Counted from the stretch's first letter, positions 52,071 to 62,750 are shown. The stretch: 64,000 nucleotides of DNA from Staphylococcus hominis subsp. hominis (GCF_002901845.1 NZ_PPQE01000025.1:965860-1029859); one strand, 5' to 3'. Made by a program: numbers and translations. Notes: generated by a model from the letters alone, not told the origin.

Positions 52071-52382
52071 TTACACATATTGACTTAAAAATGAATCTAT
52101 TTGTTCGATTGATTTTCGTTCTTTTCCAATATAACTTCCCATTAATTCACCATTTTTATATACGAGAAAGCTTGGAATACCCATGATATCATTTTCAATT
52201 GCTAAATCTATAAATTTATCTCGATCTACTGATACAAATTTAAAATTAGAGTATTTTTTTTCTAATTTCGGTAAATCTGGTTCAATCACTTTACAATCTG
52301 GACACCATCCAGCTGTAAATTCAAATACCGTTTGTTCATTTTTTAATTCTTCAAATTGTTTTTCAGTTTCTAATGTAATCAT
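52071..52382 (-). CDS. ytpP: Thioredoxin-like protein (YtpP family)
   Basis: 103 residues from ATG 52382 (MITLETEKQFEELKNEQTVF), behind GAGGAG; the longer frame from 52427 lies inside the upstream gene. The redox motif is WCPDC (C27, C30), with the cis-proline in MGIPSF. The start is one base past the stop of the M42 peptidase gene, so the two are coupled. Likely a cytosolic disulfide reductase; partners unknown. Confidence 0.93.
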   Translation of the reverse strand: MITLETEKQFEELKNEQTVFEFTAGWCPDCKVIEPDLPKLEKKYSNFKFVSVDRDKFIDLAIENDIMGIPSFLVYKNGELMGSYIGKERKSIEQIDSFLSQYV

Positions 52383-52383
52383 A

Positions 52384-53466
52384 TTATTTCTCCTCACTTT
52401 GAAATTGTAATGTAAAAATGTTTTCATTTGTTAAGTGACTCACAGCTTGTTTTAATAATTCACGCGCAGCATAATAATCTCTAATATCAAATACCGCATC
52501 TGTACTATGAATATATCGTGCACATACACCTATAACTGCTGTAGGTACACCTTTATTTGCTTTATGGATTTCTCCCCCATCTGTACCACCTGGTGAAATA
52601 TAATATTGTGAACGAATATCAAATGTATCAACTAACTCCAGTAGATAGTCTCTGAAACGTGGAGAGAGAATCATCGTACCATCTTTAATTCGAATTAATG
52701 TTCCTTCACCTAATTGACCAGATAATTGCTGCTTACCTTTAATATCATTTGCAGGAGAACAATCTACAACGAATGCTATATCTGGTTGTATTAATTCAGT
52801 TGATGCTTTCGCACCTCTTAATCCAACTTCTTCTTGGACGTTTGCACCCACATATAAATCTACATCTAATTCTACATCTTTGAGTAATTCTAATATTTCA
52901 ATTGCTAAGACACAACCGTAACGATTATCCCATGCCTTAGCACTATATCGATGTTCAGATAATTGAGTGAATGGTGTAAAAGGAACAATTGTGTCCCCTA
53001 TTTCTATTCCACGTGATCGAACTTCTTTATCACTTTCTGCTCCTATATCTAACATTAAATCTTTAATCTCAGGAACCGCTTCATTACCTGTTCTAAAATG
53101 TTTTGGTATATTCGAAACGACGCCTACAATTTTTTCACCATTTCTATTTTTAACCTGCAGTCGTTGTCCTTGCCATATATCATTAGATACACCGCCTAAG
53201 TTAGTAAACTGTAACATGCCATTTTGAGTGATGTTCGTAATCATAAAGCCAATTTCATCCATATGAGCCGCTACCATCACACGCTTTGCATTTTGTTTTT
53301 TTGATTTTTTTATACCAAAAACACTTCCCATATGAGTGGTTATCACTTCATCTACAAATGGGGTCATTTCTTTTTTCATGTAGTCACGTACTTCTTCTTC
53401 AAAGCCTGGCGCTCCATGTAATTCTGTTAATGTTTTTATACGAAGTAAAGTTTTATCATTTTCCAT
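52384..53466 (-). CDS. M42-family glutamyl/leucyl aminopeptidase (YsdC-like)
   Basis: 360 residues. Binuclear zinc peptidase of the M42 family, which includes FrvX and endo-glucanase misannotations. Metal ligands and catalytic residues appear in VAAHMDEIGFM, AKAWDNRYGC, NVQEEVGLRGAK, AFVVDCSPAND and the C-terminal CARYIHSTDAVFD. It would release N-terminal residues from short peptides in the cytosol. AAGGAG precedes the ATG. Confidence 0.94.
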   Translation of the reverse strand: MENDKTLLRIKTLTELHGAPGFEEEVRDYMKKEMTPFVDEVITTHMGSVFGIKKSKKQNAKRVMVAAHMDEIGFMITNITQNGMLQFTNLGGVSNDIWQGQRLQVKNRNGEKIVGVVSNIPKHFRTGNEAVPEIKDLMLDIGAESDKEVRSRGIEIGDTIVPFTPFTQLSEHRYSAKAWDNRYGCVLAIEILELLKDVELDVDLYVGANVQEEVGLRGAKASTELIQPDIAFVVDCSPANDIKGKQQLSGQLGEGTLIRIKDGTMILSPRFRDYLLELVDTFDIRSQYYISPGGTDGGEIHKANKGVPTAVIGVCARYIHSTDAVFDIRDYYAARELLKQAVSHLTNENIFTLQFQSEEK

Positions 53467-53558
53467 TACATAAACACACTCCTTAAATTTATTATATCAT
53501 TTTGATTATGGTAAACTAATAATAAGAACTATTAATAGAAAGGTTAGATTCGATAATT

Positions 53559-53876
53559 ATGACTCGTCAAACTATAAAATATATCTCCATTCCCATCGTA
53601 ATAACTATAGGAGCATCTACGGCTTTTATACTCTATCATACATTGAAAAACAAAAAAGTAAAAAATCCGGATAGAATATTAGAGGAAGTAAAATCATATT
53701 TTATGGATATTAAAGGTTCTTACATTCTTCATGAACCTTTGCAAAATAAAGAGCAATATTTAAATCGTTTTGTTTATCAAGGTGGTATTACTCAAAATAA
53801 AAACAACCGTGATATAGAGTATACCTTCTATGCTGATGCACACACAGGTGAAATACTTACTATTGAAGAAAATTAA
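53559..53876 (+). CDS. PepSY-domain membrane-anchored protein
   Basis: 105 residues with one N-terminal transmembrane helix (about 8-27) and an outside PepSY-like domain ending in EYTFYADAHTGEILTIEE. PepSY domains often inhibit peptidases or act in the wall. AGAAAGG lies rather far (about 14 bases) from the ATG. It is the only plus-strand gene in this part; the remains of another gene run toward it on the minus strand. Confidence 0.85.
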   Translation: MTRQTIKYISIPIVITIGASTAFILYHTLKNKKVKNPDRILEEVKSYFMDIKGSYILHEPLQNKEQYLNRFVYQGGITQNKNNRDIEYTFYADAHTGEILTIEEN

Positions 53877-53878
53877 TA

Positions 53879-54130
53879 TTATTTTTTGATATTTAAAAAA
53901 TATTTTAATACTTTTTTCACTTCATATTTATATTTTAAATTACATTTGTTTGATGTTTTTATTAATTTTTTATCATTTTCGAACTTAACAGTAAAGTAAC
54001 GATTACTATGATAATACAAAAATCAATAATCATTTTGGATGAAATATGGACTAAATTTTTCTTTTTTTCTTACATATTGCATTGGATGTTTATCATATGT
54101 ACTTATCCATAAATTTAAATAACAATGTAT
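53879..54130 (-). pseudogene. Remnant of an unidentified protein gene
   Basis: On the minus strand one frame is open for about 83 codons except for a single TGA (54025-54023), and looks like real protein: YLNLWISTYDKHPMQYVRKK, then KFSPYFIQNDY, stop, FLYYHSNRYFTVKFENDKK and a lysine-rich end. There is no start codon with a ribosome site at its upstream end (a TAA precedes). A 13-base direct repeat (ATAAGTACATATG) lies in the upstream part. I do not recognise the family. It may be a decayed or split gene. Confidence 0.5.
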
Positions 54131-54180
54131 TTAGCACATATGTACTTATATGTATCATAAAGAGCAATAAATGATAAAAC

Positions 54181-54225
54181 AACACACGAGCGTAAGAATG
54201 TATTTTCTTCTTACGCTCGTGTGTT
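54181..54225 (-). terminator. trmB terminator
   Basis: AACACACGAGCGTAAGAA and TTCTTACGCTCGTGTGTT form a perfect 18-bp stem; the minus strand continues with GTTTTATC. It starts 20 bases beyond the trmB stop. Confidence 0.9.
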
Positions 54226-54244
54226 GGATTTAATATATTATTTA

Positions 54245-54886
54245 TTAATTTTTATGAAATTTGGCTTCCATTCTATAAATACGGGAACCTTTATCAGAAA
54301 ATTTTTTCTCATATTCAGTTAATATATTATCTTCATCATCTTCATCATGAAGATTTAAATTTAACTTTGTAAAATACATTCCATATTGTGACATGCTTTC
54401 AAGACTATAAGCAAATAAACCTCTATTATCTGTTTTAAAATGTATTTCTCCATCTTCTTTAAGAATTTGTTCATATAAAGCTAAAAAAGTTCGATACGTT
54501 AAACGACGTTTTGCATGTCTTTTTTTAGGCCAAGGATCCGAGAAATTTAAATAAATTCTAGATACTTCATTCTCTTTAAAGTACTCATTTAGTTCAATTG
54601 CATCATTGCAAATCATTTTTAAATTTGTAAGTCCTTTATCTTTTACTTTATCAAGCACTTTATACATAACGCTTTTTTCACGTTCTAAAGAAACAAAATT
54701 AATTTCAGGATGTTGCTCTGCAAGTGTAGTTATAAATTGTCCCATTCCTGAACCGATTTCAATATAGATTGGCTGTTTCTTATCAAACCAATCACTCATT
54801 TTGCCAGCATGTGAACCATCCATGTCTACTAGGTCAGGATGTTCTTTCAAATAATCTTCTGCCCATGGTTTATAACGGACTCTCAT
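54245..54886 (-). CDS. trmB: tRNA (guanine-N7)-methyltransferase
   Basis: Methylates G46 of the tRNA variable loop with S-adenosylmethionine. 213 residues. [20 protein letters not shown] is a typical N-terminus; the SAM-binding loop is [16 protein letters not shown] (about 36-51), followed by [17 protein letters not shown], the family hallmark. AAGGAG precedes the ATG. It is 13 bases downstream of the YtmP-type gene and should be co-transcribed, the same pairing as in B. subtilis. Confidence 0.97.
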   Translation of the reverse strand: MRVRYKPWAEDYLKEHPDLVDMDGSHAGKMSDWFDKKQPIYIEIGSGMGQFITTLAEQHPEINFVSLEREKSVMYKVLDKVKDKGLTNLKMICNDAIELNEYFKENEVSRIYLNFSDPWPKKRHAKRRLTYRTFLALYEQILKEDGEIHFKTDNRGLFAYSLESMSQYGMYFTKLNLNLHDEDDEDNILTEYEKKFSDKGSRIYRMEAKFHKN

Positions 54887-54899
54887 GTATTAAATCTCC

Positions 54900-55691
54900 T
54901 TAAATAAATAAATTACTATTCATTACCTCATTTAAAAATTTGAGCCATGTGTTCATATCTTTAAATCTTTTTTGTTCTTCATACCATTGAATCATGCCGA
55001 TTGATTGAATCACAGTATACCATTTCATACGTTTATTTAAGTCCATACTTTCTTTAACACCATAAGTATTAAACCAGTTAGACCATTGTTGTTTTGGAAC
55101 GTAGTTGTATAGCAGCATACCAATATCGATGGCTGGATCAGCAATCATGGCACCTTCCCAATCTACTAAAAATAGCTCATCACGATCAGAAAGTAACCAG
55201 TTATTATGATTAACATCACCATGAACTACTGTAAAGAAACGTGAATCTAAATTAGGAATATGGTCTTCCAAGTAAGTTAATGCTTTTCGAATAATATGAT
55301 GGGTTAATACGTCTCTAGATAAAGAAGCATTAATTTTCTTTAACATAATATTTGGGGTAATAGGTTCCATTTCCATACGTTTTAACATATTAAGTAGTGG
55401 TTTTGAACCATGTATTTTTTTGAGAAGTTCAGCAACTCTTCTTTGAGACATTTCTGATGATGTAAGTTCTCTACCATTTTTCCAATGTTGTGCTGTTACA
55501 ACTTCGCCTGTTTCAATACGTTTTGTCCAAACTAACTTAGGCACAATACCTTCTGCAGATAATGCTGCAATAAATGGATTTGAGTTACGCTTAAGAAATA
55601 ATTTTTGTCCATCTTGTTCAGCCATATACGCCTCTCCAGATGCTCCACCTGCAGAATCAAGCGTCCACCCTAATTGATAAAACTGCTCCAA
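54900..55691 (-). CDS. Aminoglycoside/choline kinase-like phosphotransferase (YtmP family)
   Basis: I place the start at a TTG codon (55691), six bases after GAGGTG, giving 263 residues beginning (M)EQFYQLGWTLDS. The ATG at 55751 adds 20 residues, has no ribosome site and lies in an inverted repeat (ATGGCTC...GAGCCAT, 55718-55751). Kinase-like motifs: VVHGDVNHNNWLL (catalytic loop) and FLVDWEGAMIADPAIDIG (the metal-binding D). The substrate is unknown; no aminoglycoside resistance should be assumed. Operon with trmB. Confidence 0.88.
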   Translation of the reverse strand: MEQFYQLGWTLDSAGGASGEAYMAEQDGQKLFLKRNSNPFIAALSAEGIVPKLVWTKRIETGEVVTAQHWKNGRELTSSEMSQRRVAELLKKIHGSKPLLNMLKRMEMEPITPNIMLKKINASLSRDVLTHHIIRKALTYLEDHIPNLDSRFFTVVHGDVNHNNWLLSDRDELFLVDWEGAMIADPAIDIGMLLYNYVPKQQWSNWFNTYGVKESMDLNKRMKWYTVIQSIGMIQWYEEQKRFKDMNTWLKFLNEVMNSNLFI

Positions 55692-55751
55692 CTCGTTCAC
55701 CTCACTTTCAACTAGAAAATGGCTCGAGAAATATAGTTTTTCAAGAGCCAT

Positions 55752-56028
55752 ATATCTAATTTAATCATCGCTTTTTATCTAACGATTATATTTCTAACTT
55801 TGTTTTTGTTATAATGGTAAAATTATTATTTAAATGTCCCCAAATTATTTGAATTTTTTACCTTATCTCTTTAATCACTCAATGATGATTTTATAATTTT
55901 TAGCTTGATTTTTCAACTGAAAATGAGAAACAAAATGATACATTTTACTAGTATGAAAAAGCTAAAATCCCGAATGCTTTATAAATATTATAACATATCA
56001 TATACATCATCGTTGAAGAAATTTAAAG
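55752..56028. other. Gap between the YtmP-type gene and dat
   Basis: AT-rich, non-coding. It contains TATAAT-like boxes on both strands (plus TTGTTATAATGG near 55810; minus TATAAT near 55785), either of which could be promoter parts. No clear terminator hairpin follows dat, and no small gene is visible. Confidence 0.4.
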
Positions 56029-56880
56029 TTAATTGATACTTTTTGATTCAATATATTTTTCGAATCCTTCTTGTAATTTTTTAGTAATTGGACCTACTTT
56101 ACCATCATTTACAATTTCGCCATCAATCTTTACGACAGGTGTTACTTCAGCAGAAGTACTAGACACAATGACTTCATCTGCATTTTTTAAGAAATCAACT
56201 GTAAATGTTTCTTCATTAAATGGTATGTTGTAATCTTCAGCAACCCATTTAATTACTTTTCGAGTAATACCATTTAAAATGTAATTATTAACGGGGTGTG
56301 TATAGATTTCGCCATCTTTAATCGCATACACATTACTTGACGCACCTTCAGTAACAGTTTCTTCTCTATGTTGAATGGCTTCTGTTGCGTTATATTTAAC
56401 TGCATATTCTTTAGCAAGAACATTTCCTAATAAGTTTAAACTTTTAATATCACAACGTAACCATCTAATATCTTCAACAGTTACAGTATTAATGCCATTT
56501 TCAAAGTCGTCATATGGACGATCATAACTTTTAGCAAATGCCATAATAACAGGTTTAACTTCTGGAGTTGGGAAAGAATGGTTTCTTGGTGCTACACCTC
56601 TTGTCGCTTGAATATAAATTCCACCATTTTGAATGTCATTGATTTTTAAAAGTTGTCTTACAATATCTGTTAGCTCCTCGACAGTATAACCTAAATCGAT
56701 TTGAATTTCACTCGCACTTCTAAGGAACCTTTCAAAGTGTTCAGTTACTGTAAATAATTTACCGTTGTATGCACGAATATATTCATATATACCATCTCCA
56801 AATACATAACCCCGGTCTTCATAAGAAACTTTTGCGTCTTCTTGATTTAAAAATTCTCCGTTAATAAATACTTTTGTCAT
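56029..56880 (-). CDS. dat: D-alanine aminotransferase
   Basis: PLP enzyme (fold type IV) that makes D-glutamate from D-alanine and 2-oxoglutarate for the cell wall. 283 residues. The PLP lysine lies in [13 protein letters not shown] (about residue 146), with [19 protein letters not shown] and the glycine-rich [14 protein letters not shown] near the N-terminus. GGAGGG precedes the ATG, three bases after the pepV stop, so the two genes are one transcript. Confidence 0.96.
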   Translation of the reverse strand: MTKVFINGEFLNQEDAKVSYEDRGYVFGDGIYEYIRAYNGKLFTVTEHFERFLRSASEIQIDLGYTVEELTDIVRQLLKINDIQNGGIYIQATRGVAPRNHSFPTPEVKPVIMAFAKSYDRPYDDFENGINTVTVEDIRWLRCDIKSLNLLGNVLAKEYAVKYNATEAIQHREETVTEGASSNVYAIKDGEIYTHPVNNYILNGITRKVIKWVAEDYNIPFNEETFTVDFLKNADEVIVSSTSAEVTPVVKIDGEIVNDGKVGPITKKLQEGFEKYIESKSIN

Positions 56881-56883
56881 TAT

Positions 56884-58293
56884 TTATCCCTCCACACATA
56901 GTGAATAAATTGCTTCTAAATAGATACTTGTTGCGTTGAATAATTGTTTTTTAGTAATATATTCATTCTTTTGATGCATTAAATCCTCTGAATCTTCAAA
57001 CATAGCTCCAAATGCGACACCTTTGTCTAAATTACGTGCATAAGTGCCTCCACCAATTGTATAAGGTTCTGTCATATCACCCGTTTGATTTCTATAAGCA
57101 GTGACAAGTTTTTGTACAAATGGATCATTTTTATCTACAAAATGAGGTTGTTGAACTTTACCTAATTCTATTTCAAACCCTTGAGATTTGATTTCATTTT
57201 TAAAACGTTCTAAAGCAGTTTCAAATTCGAAGCCTTTAGGATAACGTAAATTGATACCAAATTTGCCACCTTTTTCTTTATCATACGTAATGATACCTAC
57301 GTTTGTTGTCACGTCTCCCATGACATCAGTATGGAACTTCATACCCATTTTTTCGCCAAAATGAGATTCATGTAAATAACGATTACTAAATTCAGCGAAT
57401 TCTTTTGCAGTTTGATTAAGATTCAAAGTTGATAGGAAGTCAATAAGATATAAACCAGCATTCATACCAAGTGAAGGATCCATACCATGGACGGCTTTCC
57501 CTTCAACAGTTAATACCAATTCACCATTATCTACAACCGCTTCACCTTCTAATTGTTGTTGGTCTAGATAATATTCGAAATGTTGAACTACGTCTGTCAT
57601 ATTTTTTTCAACCAAAATGTGTGCTTTAGCATGATCAGGAACCATATTATAGCGTTGACCAGATTCAAATGAAAGAAGTGTTGCTTCTGAATGATCAGTA
57701 TGAGGTGAGCTTACATTTTGGACTAAATCAAATGTTGTAATTCCTTTTTCTCCATGAATAGCAGGGAATTCAGCATCTGGTGCAAAACCTAAAGCAGGCA
57801 TTTCTTCTGTTTCGAAATATCTTTCTGTACATTTCCAGTCAGATTCTTCATCTGTACCAATAATAATATGAATACGTTTTTTCCAATCTACATTCATTTC
57901 ATTTAAAATTTTAACTGCATAGTAAGCTGCGATAGTTGGACCTTTATCATCAAGTGTACCTCTTGCCACAATAGCATCATCTGTTACAACAGGTTTAAAT
58001 GGATCAGAGTCCCAACCGTCTCCAGCAGGAACAACATCTACATGACATAAAATTCCCAATACATCTTCACCTTGACCTGATTCAATTCTTCCAGCAATAT
58101 GATCAACATCATGGGTAGAAAAACCATCTCTTTGAGCAATTTTATACATATAATCAAGCGCTTCACGAGGTCCAGGACCAACTGGTGCTTCCTCTGAAGC
58201 TTGATTATCATCTCTCACACTCTTGATTGAAAGTAATCCATTTAAATCTTCAATAATTTGACTTTCATATTCTTGTACTTTTTCTTTCCACAT
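56884..58293 (-). CDS. pepV: Dipeptidase PepV (M20 family)
   Basis: A 469-residue zinc dipeptidase with broad specificity, cytosolic. Metal ligands lie in [49 protein letters not shown], and near the C-terminus [10 protein letters not shown]. The lid domain (about 190-380) contains the conserved histidine in [22 protein letters not shown] precedes the ATG. Coupled to dat; in S. aureus the pair has been linked to D-amino-acid and wall metabolism. Confidence 0.95.
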   Translation of the reverse strand: MWKEKVQEYESQIIEDLNGLLSIKSVRDDNQASEEAPVGPGPREALDYMYKIAQRDGFSTHDVDHIAGRIESGQGEDVLGILCHVDVVPAGDGWDSDPFKPVVTDDAIVARGTLDDKGPTIAAYYAVKILNEMNVDWKKRIHIIIGTDEESDWKCTERYFETEEMPALGFAPDAEFPAIHGEKGITTFDLVQNVSSPHTDHSEATLLSFESGQRYNMVPDHAKAHILVEKNMTDVVQHFEYYLDQQQLEGEAVVDNGELVLTVEGKAVHGMDPSLGMNAGLYLIDFLSTLNLNQTAKEFAEFSNRYLHESHFGEKMGMKFHTDVMGDVTTNVGIITYDKEKGGKFGINLRYPKGFEFETALERFKNEIKSQGFEIELGKVQQPHFVDKNDPFVQKLVTAYRNQTGDMTEPYTIGGGTYARNLDKGVAFGAMFEDSEDLMHQKNEYITKKQLFNATSIYLEAIYSLCVEG

Positions 58294-58387
58294 TAGAGAT
58301 CAACTTCCTTTTCAATAGATATACCTATTATTTTACATAAATCTAGTATTAAATGACAACAAGATGTCAGAAAATTTCATAGTATAT

Positions 58388-58423
58388 AAAAAAAGAAGTG
58401 AGAAAAAATTTTCTCACTTCTTT
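58388..58423 (-). terminator. Terminator of the YtxH-like stress gene
   Basis: AAAGAAGTGAGAAAA and TTTTCTCACTTCTTT form a 15-bp perfect stem with a tiny loop and a T-rich minus-strand continuation, just after the stop at 58435. Confidence 0.88.
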
Positions 58424-58434
58424 AAAATTTAAAT

Positions 58435-58866
58435 TTAATGTCTATCATCTAAGGCATTATGATTGTTTTTTAAATCTTCTTCAGTGACTACTCTTAAATT
58501 ATTATTAACAGTTGCGCCACCTTCATCATCGAATTTACCTTCTGCTAATTCATGTGTGTCATTTTTTTTAGTATTCACATTAGTGAATTTAGATTTTTCA
58601 TCTTGTAATAAAGATTTAGGATCATTTTTTAAACGATTTGCATAACCTTGTGGGTCATTCTTTACATTTTGAATTGTTTCATTTGCTTTTGAACTAATAT
58701 CATTAACTAGTCCTTTCGCATTTTGTTTATAGCCTTCTGGATTTTCTTTATATTTATTATACTCAGCTTTTAATTTATTTCTGCTACTTTCACGTGATAA
58801 TGCTACTGCAGCTGCTGCTGCACCAATTCCTGCCACAATTCTTAATAAACCTGCACGTTTAGCCAT
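58435..58866 (-). CDS. Small YtxH-like stress protein
   Basis: 143 residues from the second ATG (58866), seven bases after GGGG; the adjacent upstream ATG would leave only four. A short Ala-rich hydrophobic stretch at 6-24 (LLRIVAGIGAAAAAVAL) is followed by a highly charged, helix-forming region with pseudo-repeats (NPEGYKQNAK, DPQGYANRLK) and an acidic tail. It resembles the YtxH/Gsp family of staphylococci. Function unknown. 27 bases after the rsuA-type gene, so possibly in that operon. Confidence 0.8.
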   Translation of the reverse strand: MAKRAGLLRIVAGIGAAAAAVALSRESSRNKLKAEYNKYKENPEGYKQNAKGLVNDISSKANETIQNVKNDPQGYANRLKNDPKSLLQDEKSKFTNVNTKKNDTHELAEGKFDDEGGATVNNNLRVVTEEDLKNNHNALDDRH

Positions 58867-58892
58867 CATATTACCCCTTTTCTCTTTTATTA

Positions 58893-59579
58893 CTATAAAA
58901 GTTTTAATTCTTCTGAAGTTAGTAAACGATACTCTCCAGATTTTAAGTTTTCATCTAACGTCAAATTAGAAATTTTAAGACGTTTTAATTCTAATACCTC
59001 ATTATCAATTGAATGAAACATTCTTTTCACTTGATGATACTTTCCTTCATAAATAGTAACTAAAGATAAATTATGATCTAGTTTTTCAAGTTGTGCTGGT
59101 TTTACTTTGCCATCTGATAATTCAATTCCATTTTTAAAAGCAATAATATCTTCGTTTTTAATAGGGTATTTAGAGGTTACTTTATAAGTTTTAGACACAT
59201 GTTTAGATGGACTCATTAAATTATGGTTAAATTGTCCATCATTAGTAATAAGTAATAAACCTTCAGTATCTTTATCTAGTCTGCCTACTGGAAATATATC
59301 AAGATGGCGGTAATCAGCAATAAGATCTATCACTGTTTGATTTATATCATCATAAGTAGCAGAAACATATCCTTTAGGCTTATTTAACATAATATAAACA
59401 TGATTAATATACTCTATTATTTTGCCATCTACAGTAATTTCATCTTGCTCAGGATTCACTTGGTATTTAGGTGATTTTTCCACTTTATCATTAACTTTGA
59501 CACTATTTTTCTTTAAAAGCTGCTTTACCTCAGTACGCGTGCCAACTCCCATATTCGATAAAAATTTATCTAATCTCAT
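58893..59579 (-). CDS. 16S rRNA pseudouridine synthase, RsuA family
   Basis: 228 residues: an N-terminal S4 domain (1-48, MRLDKFLSNMGVGTRTEVKQ) and the catalytic domain with FPVGRLDKDTEGLLL (catalytic D102), NKPKG at 66-70 and YEGKYHQVKRMF. RsuA enzymes make pseudouridine 516 of 16S rRNA. The closest B. subtilis counterpart by context is YtzG. It overlaps the upstream flippase gene by four bases (ATGA), a translation-coupled arrangement. Confidence 0.93.
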   Translation of the reverse strand: MRLDKFLSNMGVGTRTEVKQLLKKNSVKVNDKVEKSPKYQVNPEQDEITVDGKIIEYINHVYIMLNKPKGYVSATYDDINQTVIDLIADYRHLDIFPVGRLDKDTEGLLLITNDGQFNHNLMSPSKHVSKTYKVTSKYPIKNEDIIAFKNGIELSDGKVKPAQLEKLDHNLSLVTIYEGKYHQVKRMFHSIDNEVLELKRLKISNLTLDENLKSGEYRLLTSEELKLL

Positions 59580-61213
59580 TTTAAAAATCCAACTTTACGT
59601 CTAATTTTTTCTGGTAATTCACCAAGAAATTGATCAGCTAATCGATTTTTAATTGTGATACTACCATACACTAAAGCACCTACAATAACCCCAACGAGTA
59701 ATATAATCATTGCTCCAAATTTACGTTCTACAGGGACAAAATGACCTAAAATTAAGTAAACAATTTCCACACTAATCATCATGATTAAACTATAAATAAA
59801 AATTTTCGCTACTTGCACAAATGTTTCTGTAAATTCATATTTCGCATATATTTTTAAAATAAAGAAATTTGCTGTAATCGCAAAACTCAATGCAATAGCA
59901 GTACTTAAAATTGCTCCTGCAGTATGGAAAGTCATAATTAATGGAATATTAAGTGCTAACTTTAATACAACGGCTCCTAAAATTACAAACACTGTCAATT
60001 TTTGTTTGTCTATACCTTGTAACATCGAAGCAGTAACACTAAGTAAAGAAATTAATATTGCTACAGGGGCATAGATAAATAACATTTTGTTTCCATCTGG
60101 ATTATATTGATAGAAAACTGTATATAAAGGTGCAGCCAGTGCCATTATCCCTAAACTTGCTGGAACTGTAATATACATTAATACACCGATTGATGTTTTA
60201 ATTTGACGATGCATTTCAGTTAAACGACCTTCTGCATATGTTTTAGTAATATATGGTATTAAACTTACCGCAAAACCTGCTGCAAGTGATGTTGGAATCA
60301 TTACAATTTTATTGGTTGTAAAGTTTAATATCGTAAAGAAATAATCTTTATTTGCATGGAATCCTGCTGCATCTAGTGCATTGTTATGTGTAAATTGATC
60401 AACAAGGTTAAATAATGGGAAGTTTAAACTAACAATTACAAACGGAATACTGTATGCAATAATTTCTTTATACATTCTTCCATAAGAAATGTCTAATCCT
60501 GTACGATCAGACTCTACCATTTTTTGAATGTGAGGTTTACGTTTTTTCCAGTAATACCAAAGAGTAAATAAACCTGCAATTGCTCCCACAGCGGCTGCGA
60601 ATGTAGCTACACCATTGGCTTGTAAATATGTACCATGAAAAACATTTAAAACTAAATAACTACCTATTAATATAAATATAATTCTGGCTAACTGTTCAGT
60701 AACTTCAGATACAGCAGTTGGCCCCATCGATTGATAACCTTGGAATACCCCTCTCCATGTTGCTAATAGTGGGATAAAAACCACTACTATACTGATGATA
60801 CGAATAATCCAAGTAATCTCTGGTACTGTCCATCCACCTTTTCCTTCTTTTTGACCTAAAGTAATAACTGCAATATCAGGTGCTAAATAAAACAATATTA
60901 AAAATCCTATAATACCTGATATCGACATTACGATAAAACTCGATTTATAGAGTTTCTGTCCAACTCTATATGCTCCTATTGCATTATACTTTGCTACAAA
61001 TTTTGAAGCTGCTAAAGGCACTCCAGCTGTCGCGACAGCAATAGCAATATTATAAGGAACATAAGCATAGTTAAATGGCGCTAACTTTTCCTCCGCATTT
61101 GCACCCATAATCGCATAAAAAGGAATTACAAATAAAACACCTAGAATTTTAGTAATTAAAATACTAAATGTTATCAAAAAGGTTCCGCGCACCATTTCCT
61201 TATTTTCACTCAT
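59576..61213 (-). CDS. MVF/MurJ-like polysaccharide exporter (YtgP family)
   Basis: 545 residues with about 14 transmembrane helices, MATE/MVF superfamily. I start at ATG 61213 (MSENKEMVRGTFLITFSILI), eight bases after AGGAAG; ten codons upstream are open but not conserved. Motifs: GVPLAASKFVAKYNA, LATWRGVFQGYQSMGPTAVS and MLQGIDKQKL. B. subtilis YtgP can act as a lipid II flippase, so this protein may move wall precursors across the membrane; inferred by family. Coupled to the pseudouridine synthase gene. Confidence 0.9.
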   Translation of the reverse strand: MSENKEMVRGTFLITFSILITKILGVLFVIPFYAIMGANAEEKLAPFNYAYVPYNIAIAVATAGVPLAASKFVAKYNAIGAYRVGQKLYKSSFIVMSISGIIGFLILFYLAPDIAVITLGQKEGKGGWTVPEITWIIRIISIVVVFIPLLATWRGVFQGYQSMGPTAVSEVTEQLARIIFILIGSYLVLNVFHGTYLQANGVATFAAAVGAIAGLFTLWYYWKKRKPHIQKMVESDRTGLDISYGRMYKEIIAYSIPFVIVSLNFPLFNLVDQFTHNNALDAAGFHANKDYFFTILNFTTNKIVMIPTSLAAGFAVSLIPYITKTYAEGRLTEMHRQIKTSIGVLMYITVPASLGIMALAAPLYTVFYQYNPDGNKMLFIYAPVAILISLLSVTASMLQGIDKQKLTVFVILGAVVLKLALNIPLIMTFHTAGAILSTAIALSFAITANFFILKIYAKYEFTETFVQVAKIFIYSLIMMISVEIVYLILGHFVPVERKFGAMIILLVGVIVGALVYGSITIKNRLADQFLGELPEKIRRKVGFLK

Positions 61214-61489
61214 ATTCAATCTTCCTATCTTTAATTTAATCAAACTATGTCGTTATACATCTGTCTAAACTAAGGACTTGCATTACTATAAAATATATCA
61301 CAAAATACTTATTGTTTCTCGTTTCTTTTTAAGTTTTTTTGTCAATTATTCTCACTATTATTAACTAAAAATATTGTAAGTTCTTTTATTTATGTATTTA
61401 ATACACTTTTTAAGGCAAACTTCTACTTCAGTTCGCAAAATAATAAGTATTTATGTAGAATATAGATGTATGATAACGGAGGTTAATAT

Positions 61490-62746
61490 ATGTATCAAAC
61501 AATAATCATTGGCGGTGGACCAAGTGGATTAATGGCAGCAGTTGCTGCGAGTGAAAATAGTAGTAAGGTTCTATTAATCGAAAAGAAAAAAGGTCTTGGA
61601 AGAAAATTAAAAATTTCTGGTGGTGGTAGATGTAATGTGACTAATCGTCTACCTTACGAAGAAATCATCAAAAATATACCAGGAAATGGTAAATTTTTAT
61701 ATAGTCCATTTTCAAAATTTGATAACGAATCCATAATAGAATTTTTTGAAAGTCGTGGTATAAAATTAAAAGAAGAAGATCATGGAAGAATGTTTCCAGT
61801 TTCAAACAAATCACAAGATATTGTTGATACTTTAGTTAATACAATTAAGAATAACAACGTTGAAATTAAAGAAGAAACTGTTGTTAATGACATTTCTAAA
61901 AATGATCAATCTTTTATAGTAAAAACACAAGATGGCGAATTTGAATCAAAAACAGTTATTATTGCGACTGGTGGAACAAGCGTCCCCCAAACTGGATCCA
62001 CAGGTGATGGCTACAGATTTGCTAAAAATCTAGGCCACACTATTACTGAATTATTCCCTACTGAAGTTCCTATTACATCTAGTGAATCTTTTATTAAAAA
62101 TAAAACACTTAAAGGCTTAAGTTTAAAAAATGTAGAATTATCAGTTTTAAAGAAAAATGGTAAAAAACGTATTAGTCATCAAATGGATATGATTTTTACA
62201 CACTTTGGTGTAAGTGGACCAGCTGCATTACGTTGTAGCCAATTCGTTTATAAAGAACAAAAAAATCAGAAAAAACAAGACATACAATTACAATTAGATG
62301 TATTTCCAGAGATTTCTTTACAAGATTTAGAAAATAAAATAAAGAAAATCTTAAGCGAAGAACCAGACAAATATATAAAAAATGCACTGCGTGGTTTAAT
62401 AGAAGAAAGATATTTATTGTTTATGCTAGAACAGGCTGATATTAATGAAAATACAACATTTCATCATCTTTCAAATCCACAGTTGACTCACCTCGCAGAA
62501 CATTTCAAACAATTCATTTTCACTGTTAATGGTACCCTTTCAATTGAAAGAGCATTTGTTACGGGTGGTGGCGTTTCTCTTAAAGAAATATGGCCTAAAA
62601 CAATGATGTCAAAAATTCAACCTGGTTTATTTTTATGTGGAGAAGTATTAGACATTCATGGGTATACAGGCGGCTACAATATTACAAGTGCTTTAGTTAC
62701 CGGCCACGTCGCTGGAAGCGAAGCTAGACAATTTATATATACTTAA
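61490..62746 (+). CDS. HI0933/YtfP-family flavoprotein
   Basis: 418 residues. The N-terminal FAD/NAD dinucleotide fold reads [17 protein letters not shown] (4-20), followed by [16 protein letters not shown], a family hallmark. The C-terminal FAD-contact segment contains [14 protein letters not shown] and [16 protein letters not shown]. An oxidoreductase of unknown substrate, cytosolic. CGGAGG precedes the ATG. Its terminator is shared with the convergent wall-protein gene. Confidence 0.93.
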   Translation: MYQTIIIGGGPSGLMAAVAASENSSKVLLIEKKKGLGRKLKISGGGRCNVTNRLPYEEIIKNIPGNGKFLYSPFSKFDNESIIEFFESRGIKLKEEDHGRMFPVSNKSQDIVDTLVNTIKNNNVEIKEETVVNDISKNDQSFIVKTQDGEFESKTVIIATGGTSVPQTGSTGDGYRFAKNLGHTITELFPTEVPITSSESFIKNKTLKGLSLKNVELSVLKKNGKKRISHQMDMIFTHFGVSGPAALRCSQFVYKEQKNQKKQDIQLQLDVFPEISLQDLENKIKKILSEEPDKYIKNALRGLIEERYLLFMLEQADINENTTFHHLSNPQLTHLAEHFKQFIFTVNGTLSIERAFVTGGGVSLKEIWPKTMMSKIQPGLFLCGEVLDIHGYTGGYNITSALVTGHVAGSEARQFIYT

Positions 62747-62750
62747 AAAT

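Noticed and set aside
54900..55691. Aminoglycoside resistance kinase
   Set aside because: It belongs to the core YtmP family beside trmB; kinase fold alone does not indicate resistance.
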